Positions 34,100 through 41,232 of a stretch of 64,000 nucleotides of DNA are shown piece after piece; positions within the stretch are counted from its first letter, which is position 1, and every line of letters starts with the position of its first letter. The notes under the pieces are model-generated. The model was not told the origin of the DNA, did no database searches, and saw nothing but the letters and a program-made list of their open reading frames with translations. Location of the stretch: the NCBI RefSeq assembly GCF_014197435.1, contig NZ_JACIFP010000002.1:1-64000 (forward strand), in the 5' to 3' direction. The stretch is from Gordonia humi (lineage in GTDB: Bacteria; Actinomycetota; Actinomycetes; Mycobacteriales; Mycobacteriaceae). Made by a program: the position numbers and the translations under genes.

Positions 34100-34310
34100 G
34101 GTGGTCACTGAGATTTTACCGATTCCGGTGCATGGTTGAACCGAGCTGCTGGTGGGTGATTACTGACAGTTGAGTTCACGGATGCGTGCCGAGGTCTGAA
34201 CGTAGACGGTGACCCCATCAGTCCGCCGCGGAGGTGCGTGTTCGGCTTGTGAGATGCCGCACCGAGAGTGCCGCCATTAGGTCGCCGCCCGCTCTCCGAG
34301 CTCATCGATT
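34100..34310 (+). ncRNA. Predicted bridge RNA of ISf copy 1
   Basis: Non-coding left end, upstream of the recombinase. First pair: GAGTTCAC at 34172-34179 resembles the left target half GAYWTCAC, and GAACGTAG at 34198-34205 is antisense to the right half CTATGTTC with one G-T wobble. Second pair: GTGAGATG at 34249-34256 matches the element's right end GTGGGATG with one change, and CCATTAG at 34274-34280 is antisense to its left end CTAATGG. The order sense then antisense in both pairs, with similar spacing (34 and 32 nt), is that of target- and donor-binding loops in bridge RNAs. RNA ends are guesses. Confidence 0.6.
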
Positions 34311-34352
34311 CGCCGGACCTACTGGCGGATGGCATCGGAAAGGATGTGCTCG

Positions 34353-35564
34353 ATGATCACGTGCGGTATCGACTGGGCCGAGGACCATCACGACATAGCG
34401 TTGATGGACGACTCCGGCTTCATCATTGAACGTCGGCGAATCACTCATGACCCCAACGGTTTTGCCGAACTCCTGGCGATGGTCGCTGACCATGGCGGCA
34501 CTGCGGACGACGTGCCGATCGCGATCGAGACCGATAAGAATCTTCTGGTTGTGGCGTTGGCTGGCGCGGGTTTCACCGTGTATCCGATCAATCCGCGGGC
34601 CGTCGCGCGGTACCGCGAACGCCACGGACAGGCGGGCAACAAGTCCGATTCGCGTGATGCCGCGGTGCTCGCCGACATCGTGCGCACTGACCGTCACCAG
34701 CATCGTCGGCTGCCAGCCAACAGCGAGCAGCAGCAGGCGATCAAGGCGCTGGCGCGTCAGCATCAGGAAGCGATCTGGGCGCAGAATCAGACGATCAGTC
34801 GGCTGCGTTCGGTGCTACTGGAGTTCTATCCTCAAGCGTTGCAAGCATTTCCGAAGCTCAAGCACCGAGCGGCGATGGAGGTTCTTTCAATAGCGCCCAC
34901 CCCCACGGATGCGGCGAAGCTGACTCGCCCGCGGATCAGCAACGCGCTCAAAAGGGTTGGCCGACGCAACGACCCCGCCCTGGTAACCCAGATCCATAGC
35001 GATCTGCACGCCCCCGGGCTGCGGCAGCCGGATGCTGTGGAGGTGGCCTTAGGTCATACCGTAGCCAGTCTGGTCGCGATCATCGTGGCGATGCTCGATG
35101 CCGTCGCAGTGCTCGAGCGTGAACTCGTCACCGCATTCGCCGAGCATCCTCAAGCGGACATCATCGACTCGGTCCCCGGCCTCGGAGGTGTTCTCGGTGC
35201 GCGTATTCTCGCCGAAATCGGCGATGACCCAAAGCGCTTCAGCTCACCAACGGGACTGCGATCTTTCGCAGGAACAGCGCCGGTGACGATCGCGTCAGGC
35301 CGCTCGCACTACGTCAAGGCCCGCAAAGTCCGCAACAGGCGTCTGGCCGATGCCTGCCACTGGTGGGCGTTCGCAGCGCTGACATGGTCAGCGCCGGCCC
35401 GCGAGTACTACGACCATCGCCGTGCTGTCGGAGACCACCACAACGCCGCACTGCGAGCCTTGGCCAACAAGCTCCTCGGGCGCCTGTGGTGGTGCCTGCA
35501 GCACGATCAATCCTGGGACGACACTGCCGCGTGGCCGCGAGCTGCCACACCCGCCGCCGCGTAA
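34353..35564 (+). CDS. ISf recombinase (IS110 family, DEDD)
   Basis: 403 residues. N-terminal RuvC-like DEDD domain: Asp in MITCGIDWAEDHHDIAL, Glu in VPIAIETDKNLLV, Asp pair in GNKSDSRDAAVLADI. C-terminal Tnp domain: VPGLGGVLGARILAEIGD and the serine-containing LRSFAGTAPVTIASGRSHY. ATG 34353 is preferred (GGAAAGG 9 nt upstream), though the frame opens at 34329. The protein is expected to strand-exchange DNA guided by the element's bridge RNA. Confidence 0.92.
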   Translation: MITCGIDWAEDHHDIALMDDSGFIIERRRITHDPNGFAELLAMVADHGGTADDVPIAIETDKNLLVVALAGAGFTVYPINPRAVARYRERHGQAGNKSDSRDAAVLADIVRTDRHQHRRLPANSEQQQAIKALARQHQEAIWAQNQTISRLRSVLLEFYPQALQAFPKLKHRAAMEVLSIAPTPTDAAKLTRPRISNALKRVGRRNDPALVTQIHSDLHAPGLRQPDAVEVALGHTVASLVAIIVAMLDAVAVLERELVTAFAEHPQADIIDSVPGLGGVLGARILAEIGDDPKRFSSPTGLRSFAGTAPVTIASGRSHYVKARKVRNRRLADACHWWAFAALTWSAPAREYYDHRRAVGDHHNAALRALANKLLGRLWWCLQHDQSWDDTAAWPRAATPAAA

Positions 35565-35621
35565 CCCCGAACACCAACCACCACCACTGCCTACTTGACA
35601 TCTGACTGGCGTGGGATGTCT

Positions 35622-36115
35622 ATGTTCGCATCCCGACGGGTTTCTGCTACACGGCGTTCATCACTGATGTATGCACCCGCAAGATCGTAGGCTGGGCCGT
35701 CGCGGCGACTCTGCACACGCAGTCTCTGCCGATGCAGGCCCTCGAGCAAGCACTGATCACCACGAAAGTGCACAAGACTGGCGGCGGTCTGATCCACCAC
35801 AGCGACCACGGCAGTCAATACGTATCGCTGGCGTACTCCGATGCGCTCATCACCGCCGGCGTGCGCGCCTCGGTCGGGACCGTCGGCGACAGCTACGACA
35901 ATGCTCTGGCAGAGACTGTCAACGGCCTCTACAAGGCCGAACTCATCCACCGTGAGCGGATCTGGCCAACGGTGACCGCGGTCGAGATTGCGACGCTGGG
36001 CTGGGTCAGCTGGTGGAACAACACGCGCCTGCACGAAGCGCTCAACTATCGGACACCCGCCGAGGTCGAAGCGTCGTACACTCACCCCACGACGACCGCG
36101 CCCGCGACCGTCTAA
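35622..36115 (+). pseudogene. ISe orfB, 3' part
   Basis: Begins in the middle of the rve core (YVRIPTGFCYTAFITDV) and carries the second Asp (IHHSDHGSQYVSL) and the Glu (DNALAETVNGLYK). It has no start of its own. Confidence 0.9.
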
Positions 36116-36142
36116 CCACGGAACTAAACCCAGGGCGCTTCA

Positions 36143-36409
36143 GTGTATGCAATCGAGGGCTGTGGTGATTCCGGCGCACTCGCGGCAGATCGGCTGTCCC
36201 TCGTTCGATCTCCCCGGCGTCATGCGGTCTGCGCCGCACAACGCGCAACGACCGTAGGTCCGCACTGCAGTGGTGTAGCAGGCGCCGCAGAGCCATTCAC
36301 TGGGCCAGCGGACTCGGTGCTTCGACACAGGCAGCTTGCAGCGGTCGCATGTCCAGGCTCCACCGAGTGTCCGTGGGCGGCCGCGGCGTCGATCAGTCAT
36401 CGTCGTCAA
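36143..36409 (-). pseudogene. Trio module 2: N-terminal zinc-ribbon part
   Basis: 89 codons with RRGRPRTLGG (AT-hook-like) and CxxC pairs CDRC, CGAC, CALC, CREC, and the Cys-Ile-His that continues across ISe into Cys-Gly-Arg. With CARC at the start of the other part this makes six CxxC pairs, or about three zinc ribbons. The TTG start at 36409 matches the start MTTIEPRRR of module 3 and overlaps the XRE gene by 17 nt. Confidence 0.72.
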
Positions 36410-36734
36410 CGATTCGGGCTCGGACCGGTCGATACGCGTCGAGGAGCGGCACGTCGGTGGGAGAGTTCACGGCCCGCTTGTCTCGCCGCCGAGCGGAATC
36501 TATGGCGGTGTAGGTCACGAGATCGCCAGCCTCGACTCCGAAGATGTCACAGAGTGCTGCGAGAACGCTGAACGCGATGCGCTCGGGTTCTTGTCCCACG
36601 ATCCGGTAGATCTGGGATTCGGAGAGGGTGATGCCTCTGTCTCGCAATGGTTCCACCAGGTCGCGGCTGTTCTTCATCCCGACCCGTGCCATGTGCTCGC
36701 GCACGCGCCATTGGTATTGGATTTCACGTTTCAC
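36393..36734 (-). CDS. Trio module 2: small XRE-like DNA-binding protein
   Basis: 113 residues from GTG 36734 (MKREIQYQWRVREHMARVGM). HTH: LRDRGITLSESQIYRIVGQEPERIAFSVLAALCDIF; acidic tail RPVRARIVDDDD. About 40% like the module 1 protein over the HTH by eye. It overlaps the recombinase end by 11 nt and the zinc-ribbon gene by 17 nt, so all three are translationally linked. Confidence 0.78.
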   Translation of the reverse strand: MKREIQYQWRVREHMARVGMKNSRDLVEPLRDRGITLSESQIYRIVGQEPERIAFSVLAALCDIFGVEAGDLVTYTAIDSARRRDKRAVNSPTDVPLLDAYRPVRARIVDDDD

Positions 36735-37863
36735 TGTCGGTCCTTCCTGTTGCACTGCCGACTCCGTTGTCGCCGCTGCTGCGGCGAAGCGTCTCTGCCA
36801 GCACCTGCTCCAAGTGCCGGGACCGGTAGTCGGGGGAGGCGATCGTGTAGATCGAGGTTGTTGCCGCATGCTCGTGACCGAGCTGCATCTGGACGAAGCT
36901 CAGGTCGTATCCGTACTCGGTTTGTAGATGGGTGGCATAGGCACGCCGCAGCGAGTGGAGGTCGAGTCCTGGGGGAAATCCGAGCTCATCGACCAGGTTT
37001 CGCATCCGTTTTAAGAGGTCTCGGCCGGCGACAATTCCGCCCCGATCGGTGGGGAAGAGGTCGTTCACGGGTCGTCCGTAGCGAGGGAGCCCAAAGGTCA
37101 CCCAGTGCTGCACCGCTTCTGCGGTCCAGTCGAAAACCGTCAGGACGGTGCGTTGCTTGGCCGGCGAAGCGCGCATCGGTTTGCCGTGACGAACACGTAA
37201 CAGGCCACACTCGTTGAACCCGGGGGCCCGGGCGTTGCGCGAGAAGTCGACGAGTTGAAGGCGCCGGCCTTCGTTCGACCGAAGCCCCCAACCGTACAGA
37301 GTTTTGTACGCCACCGCATCGCGCCAAGCGGCGAGCGCCCCTTTGCGTCCTGAGTGGAGAATTCGCTCCGGCTCGAGATCGGCGAGATCGAAGAACTGCT
37401 GCAACTCCGGCAAGGTGAACGGACGTCGCTTGGCCTTGGTGTCGTTGGTTTGGACATGGGTGGCGCGGTTGAACTCGGTGACCACCTGCGAGAAGACGGT
37501 TCCAAACAACCTCCCACAGTTCTCATTCCACTCGTAAGACGGGTTCGTCGCGTACTCCAGGAACAGTCTGACATCCGACTGATAGGCACGAATCGTCGCG
37601 TGCGACAGGTTCCGCACACCGCGCAGGTGTGCGAAGAACTCGTCAGCATCACTTGGCGACCATTGCCACGGAGGGGATCCAACGAAGTCGGCCATACGCT
37701 GGATGAGCTTAATGCGGCGATCGGCGGTGGTAGGGCGGAAGTTCTGTGCAAGCTGCGCCCGCCGCCAGCCTTCGAGTACGTCCCGCAGGAAAGACTCAGA
37801 ATCTGGACCAGCCTCACCAGCCGGGAGGTAAATCAAACGACCGCCGATGTCCCGTTCTGCCAT
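36724..37863 (-). CDS. Trio module 2: tyrosine recombinase (intact)
   Basis: 379 residues. Core-binding domain in the first about 150 residues, then the catalytic set: Arg in TLYGWGLRSNEGRRLQL, KQRTVLTVFDW, HxxR in DLHSLRRAYATHL, Gly-His in MQLGHEHAATTSIY with the Tyr nucleophile. It belongs with Tn554 TnpA-like and phage-type integrases. ATG 37863; two overlapping inverted repeats lie just upstream. This is the only undamaged recombinase of the three trio copies. Confidence 0.85.
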   Translation of the reverse strand: MAERDIGGRLIYLPAGEAGPDSESFLRDVLEGWRRAQLAQNFRPTTADRRIKLIQRMADFVGSPPWQWSPSDADEFFAHLRGVRNLSHATIRAYQSDVRLFLEYATNPSYEWNENCGRLFGTVFSQVVTEFNRATHVQTNDTKAKRRPFTLPELQQFFDLADLEPERILHSGRKGALAAWRDAVAYKTLYGWGLRSNEGRRLQLVDFSRNARAPGFNECGLLRVRHGKPMRASPAKQRTVLTVFDWTAEAVQHWVTFGLPRYGRPVNDLFPTDRGGIVAGRDLLKRMRNLVDELGFPPGLDLHSLRRAYATHLQTEYGYDLSFVQMQLGHEHAATTSIYTIASPDYRSRHLEQVLAETLRRSSGDNGVGSATGRTDSET

Positions 37864-37883
37864 GGAAACCGCCTTTCAACCGT

Positions 37884-37908
37884 CTGCATATTTTGCAGTC
37901 CAACTGCA
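37884..37908. promoter_or_regulatory. Overlapping inverted repeats upstream of trio module 2
   Basis: CTGCA-TATTT-TGCAG (37884-37898) and TGCAGT-CCA-ACTGCA (37894-37908) share the central TGCAG. They start 21 bp before the recombinase ATG and may be the operator for the XRE protein or a recombination site. Confidence 0.45.
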
Positions 37909-38165
37909 GAAGACGCAACCACATGATGGATATTGCCTGGTGAGCACGCTACGAACTCCTGACGACTGGCGGCCCTCGACATGCACTGAGCCCCTCGCAG
38001 CATCGGCTACGGCGCTGCCAAAACCGCAGGTAGGGACCGGGGGGTCCGGATAGTGTGGGGTGTTACAAGAGGCCGAGATATTCGCGCGCAGTGCAGATAA
38101 CCAAACTACTACTTAACATAATCTAAGTTATCGGCGCGGAATCGCCTGCGGTGCAATGACTTTAG

Positions 38166-38540
38166 CTATTTCATCACATGTGACGAAATGTAGCGCGAAT
38201 CCGTCGGTCGGGTCGGCTGAGGTTTGGGTGCCGTGGTCAGGGTGGAGAGCCAGATGAGGAGGGCGATCTCGGCGCAGAGGACGGCGGCCACGGCGAGGAT
38301 GGTGAGCAGGGTGCGACTGGGGCGGCTGCGCCGTGTGGACGCCACGGTGGGATCGATCAACCACGCCGTGCTGGTCGACAACCGGGCGCCCACTGCCCGG
38401 TAGATGCGTCTGGTCCTGGGGGTGATGACAGCGGTCCTTCCGCAGCGCGCGCTGAGGTGACAGGCAACGACGATCGTGACGTCTGCGCGAACGCCCGGAT
38501 CAGATGTCAACCAAATCGGGGGCAGTCCCCCGTCCGGCAT
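38166..38540 (-). CDS. Hypothetical single-span membrane protein
   Basis: 124 residues; a hydrophobic helix (TLLTILAVAAVLCAEIALLIWL) near residue 80 follows a basic stretch, so the N-terminus is probably cytoplasmic. The first about two thirds of the gene lie in a 265-bp sequence repeated at 46573-46837, where the gene is cut off. Not recognised. Confidence 0.4.
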   Translation of the reverse strand: MPDGGLPPIWLTSDPGVRADVTIVVACHLSARCGRTAVITPRTRRIYRAVGARLSTSTAWLIDPTVASTRRSRPSRTLLTILAVAAVLCAEIALLIWLSTLTTAPKPQPTRPTDSRYISSHVMK

Positions 38541-38601
38541 CAGCAGTTAGCTCGAACGGCGGAGAAGCTCGTTGACACCAAGTAACCATGTGACTTAGTC
38601 T
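38337..38601 (+). repeat. 265-bp direct repeat, left copy
   Basis: Runs from GGACGCCACGGTGGG to GTGACTTAGTCT and is repeated in the same orientation at 46573-46837 with no difference that I could see. The copies bracket 7.97 kb of IS remnants, trio module 3, the CocE gene and ISh. Confidence 0.85.
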
Positions 38602-38787
38602 TGATTGATATCGAGCATCTCGGCGACATGCCGGCGCGCCGCCGACTTCGACCCGCCCACCTCGCCGAGCCGATCCTGATACATCGGCACGGCACGCTCA
38701 CGCGTCTCCTGGTCAAACTTCCGTGGTGCTCCCATAACAGCATTCTCCTGGTGAGATCACGGTCTCCACCAGACCCAGGACGGTTCA
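38602..38787 (-). mobile_element. ISj, fragment of an IS3 element
   Basis: Left tip TGAACCGTCCTGGGTC on the minus strand at 38787, then the first codons of an orfA (MGAPRKFDQETRERAVPMY to ARRHVAEMLDINQD, 38595-38735). It breaks off exactly where the 265-bp repeat begins. Confidence 0.75.
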
Positions 38788-39190
38788 GATCCGTGCTCGC
38801 AGAGCACAGCGCACATCGAATCAACGCCCCAGACAAGGCCATCCGCACCCACCCGATGCCCCTGGCGAGTGCGGATGAACTTCACAATTAGCGGTGTGGC
38901 CGGTCGGTCTCGGCCGTGAAGAAAGCCGACGCCGCCTTCAAGATCCCGTTGGCCCGTCTGAGCTCGGCCACCTCGCGCTTGAGCCGTCGAATCTCCTCGC
39001 TACCGGCGTACGCTGCACCACCGCCAGCAGCAGACGACGACGGTGCCTTACGTACCCACTGCCGAACCGTCTCCGCCGAGCCGACTCCCAACAAGTCCGC
39101 GGCCTTGCCCATCGCCGCCCCGTGTGGAGCCGTGGGCCACCAACTGCTCGACCATGTCCACCGCGTCGCGCTTCAACTCCACCGAATACC
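38788..39190 (-). mobile_element. ISk, degraded ISd-like IS3 element (inner part)
   Basis: Holds a coding end of orfA (38888-39112, LLGVGSAETVRQWVRKAP to KAASAFFTAETDRPHR), which is frameshifted relative to its N-terminal part, and the first about 32 codons of orfB (38790-38885, GHRVGADGLVWGVDSMC). The rest of the element is missing, replaced by ISj. ISg inserted into its orfA. Confidence 0.75.
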
Positions 39191-40664
39191 GGCTCTTCGC
39201 AGTTAACCGGGCAATGCCTGGTCAGGCGCTTGGCGTGTCGTTGACGTGAGCGGCCCCTGGCCTCGGTGATTCTGGATGTTGTCAAGACAGTCAGAGCACC
39301 GGAGGAACAGGGGCCGTGGATCATGGTACGTCGTTGTTGTTGGGGTTGGAAGGCGTCGAGGTCGTCGGGGTCAGTGTCGGCGGGCCGGACGGGCGAACGC
39401 GGATCGTCGATGTCGGTACCAGTGATCCGGCGGCCTCGTGCTGCCCGGGGTGCGGTGTCCGGTCGACGTCGGTGAAGGAGCGGGTCGTCTGCACGCCCCG
39501 CGACATCGGCTACGGGGATGCTCCGATCATGGTGCGGTGGAACAAGATTCGGTGGCGGTGCGTGAACTCAGAGTGCGCGCGTGGGTCGTTCACCGAAGCG
39601 ATCGGGCAGGTCCCGCGTCGTCGGCGGACCACGACCCGGTTGCGGGAGACGATCGGGCGGGCGATCGGCGATGCCGCTCGGTCGGTCGCCGAGGTCGCTG
39701 CCGGGCACGGCGTGTCGTGGCATACCGCGCACGGCGCGTTCGTCGACATCGCCGCCACGGCGTTGACCGATCCGGCCCCGACGTCGGTGCTGGGGATCGA
39801 CGAGACTCGCCGTGGGAAACCGAGGTGGGTCCGCGGCGGTGATGGTCGGTGGGTGCGGATCGATCCGTGGGATACCGGGTTCGTCGATCTGGCGGGCGAT
39901 CAGGGACTGTTGGGGCAGGTCACCGGCCGTACCAGTGCGGTGGTGATCGACTGGCTGGCCGCGCAGCCGGCCCCGTTTCGGGATGCGATCGAGTACGTGG
40001 CGATCGATCCGGCCGCGTCGTATGCCGCGGCCGTCGCGGTCGCGTTACCGAACGCGCAACTGGTCGTCGATCACTTCCACCTCGTGCAGTTGGCCAACGC
40101 GATGGTCACGAAGGTCCGTCGGCGGGTCACGTGGGACCGACGTGGTCGTCGTGGCCGGTCGACGGACCCGGAATGGGCCAACCGCCGCAGACTGTTGATG
40201 GGTCGAGAACGGTTGTCGGACAACAAGTATCAGAAGATGATCGCCGATCTGCGAGCGCACGATCCGGGCAACGAGATCTTCGCCGCGTACATCGTCAAAG
40301 AGGAACTCCGGGCCTTGTTGGCGATGGCGCGGAGTCGGCCGCGCGTCGACGATAGCCAGATCCGCGAACGCCTCTACCGGTTCCTGGACCTGTGTGCGCA
40401 GGTCAACGTTCCCGAAGCCAACACACTGGCCCGTACCATCGAAACATGGTGGCCCGGGATCTGCGCGTTCATCCGCACCCAGGTCACCAACGCCGCCACC
40501 GAAGGCACCAACCGGCTGGTCAAGCAGGTGAAACGATCGGCCTGCGGATTCCGCAACATCGAGAACTCACGCCGCAGGATACGATTCCACTGCACCCGCA
40601 AACAACGGCGGGCGCGCATCCAGTTCCACTGCTAAAGGAACTGCCCGGTTAACTGCGAAGAGCC
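39191..40664 (+). mobile_element. ISg copy 1, ISL3 family (1474 bp), intact
   Basis: The tips GGCTCTTCGCAGTTAACCGG at both ends are inverted repeats. CCGAATACC is duplicated at 39182-39190 and 40665-40673, giving the 8-bp target duplication typical of ISL3. It sits inside the orfA of ISk. Confidence 0.93.
39316..40635 (+). CDS. ISg transposase (ISL3 family)
   Basis: 439 residues. N-terminal zinc-binding region (CCPGCGVRSTSVKE ... RWRCVNSECARGSF), HTH, and DDE core: Asp in TSVLGIDETRRGKPRW, Asp in VAIDPAASYAAAV, then LVVDHFHLVQLAN and the C-terminal Glu in NAATEGTNRLVKQVKR. GTG start 39316. Confidence 0.92.
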   Translation: MDHGTSLLLGLEGVEVVGVSVGGPDGRTRIVDVGTSDPAASCCPGCGVRSTSVKERVVCTPRDIGYGDAPIMVRWNKIRWRCVNSECARGSFTEAIGQVPRRRRTTTRLRETIGRAIGDAARSVAEVAAGHGVSWHTAHGAFVDIAATALTDPAPTSVLGIDETRRGKPRWVRGGDGRWVRIDPWDTGFVDLAGDQGLLGQVTGRTSAVVIDWLAAQPAPFRDAIEYVAIDPAASYAAAVAVALPNAQLVVDHFHLVQLANAMVTKVRRRVTWDRRGRRGRSTDPEWANRRRLLMGRERLSDNKYQKMIADLRAHDPGNEIFAAYIVKEELRALLAMARSRPRVDDSQIRERLYRFLDLCAQVNVPEANTLARTIETWWPGICAFIRTQVTNAATEGTNRLVKQVKRSACGFRNIENSRRRIRFHCTRKQRRARIQFHC

Positions 40665-40746
40665 CCGAATACCACTTCGATCCAGACGCTGCCATAGGTT
40701 TCATCCTCCCTTGAGACGAACCCTCCAGAAACACCGGGACGGATCA
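40665..40746 (-). mobile_element. ISk, outer end with start of orfA
   Basis: The tip TGATCCGTCCCGG on the minus strand ends at 40746. The orfA ATG is at 40695 behind AAGGGAGG, encoding MAASGSKWYS and continuing across ISg as VELKRDAVDM. ISk inserted into the XRE gene of trio module 3. Confidence 0.75.
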
Positions 40747-40748
40747 TA

Positions 40749-40949
40749 GTGCACCAGCGTCCCGAACGTGTCTCCCTCAAGCTCATTGCAGCTCTGTGTG
40801 ACATCTTTGAGTGCGGCCCTGAGGATCTCGTGACTGTCACCGCAGCCAACGCTCGAAAGAAGGCCGCCAGCGCTGGCCGCGAAAACGTCGTCGAGCTCAA
40901 CAAGGCAGTACGCCCACGCCGAGCGAGGATCATCAGTGACGACGATTGA
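40749..40949 (+). pseudogene. Trio module 3: XRE-like protein, 5'-truncated
   Basis: Encodes only the second half of the HTH and the tail: QRPERVSLKLIAALCDIFECGPEDLVTV, ending RPRRARIISDDD. The first half was lost at the ISk boundary. No recombinase gene is left upstream. It overlaps the zinc-ribbon gene by 14 nt. Confidence 0.75.
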
Positions 40950-41232
40950 ACCCCGCCGCCGAAACACGGTCCGAGGCCGACCCAAAGCAACCGACGGCCA
41001 ACTGGAATGCGTCCGCTGCCAGCGACACATGCGTAAAGCTGCGGTTACGTGGCCGGATGGCAAGGTGCGCAACTCGTGCTTCTACGATGCCACGAGCCTG
41101 TTCGGGTCATGCCCAAGCTGCGGCATGGAGCGCATGCTGACCCTTACCTCCGGCGGCGTATTCAGCTTGAAAAGAATTGGGAATCTGGATAGCCAAGTCA
41201 AACAATTACCGGTTAATTACTGGCAGTATTAG
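40936..41232 (+). pseudogene. Trio module 3: zinc-ribbon protein, 3'-truncated
   Basis: GTG 40936 starts MTTIEPRRRNTVRGRPKATDG, then CVRC, the basic-aromatic segment, and CPSC before homology ends near 41140. The remaining codons belong to the low-GC island with the CocE gene, whose 3' end overlaps this frame (41206-41232). Confidence 0.7.

Larger units (their letters stand above)
34049..35621 (+). mobile_element. ISf copy 1, IS110 family (1573 bp)
   Basis: Boundaries come from comparing insertions in two different IS3 elements: common sequence begins after ...CACCT and ends ...GGGATGTCT. A CT dinucleotide is found at both edges (34047-34048 and 35620-35621), matching the CT core known for IS621-like IS110 elements. 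No terminal inverted repeats, as usual for the family. Confidence 0.9.
33268..36142 (+). mobile_element. ISe copy 1, IS3 family, carrying ISf inside orfB (2875 bp)
   Basis: The tips TGAAGCGCCCTGGGTTTAGT and (reverse complement of the right end) TGAAGCGCCCTGGGTTTAGT are perfect inverted repeats. Target duplication GTG (33265-33267 and 36143-36145). It was inserted into the zinc-ribbon gene of trio module 2 and was itself hit by ISf at 34049-35621. An equal-length inverted copy is at 51777-54651. Confidence 0.93.
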
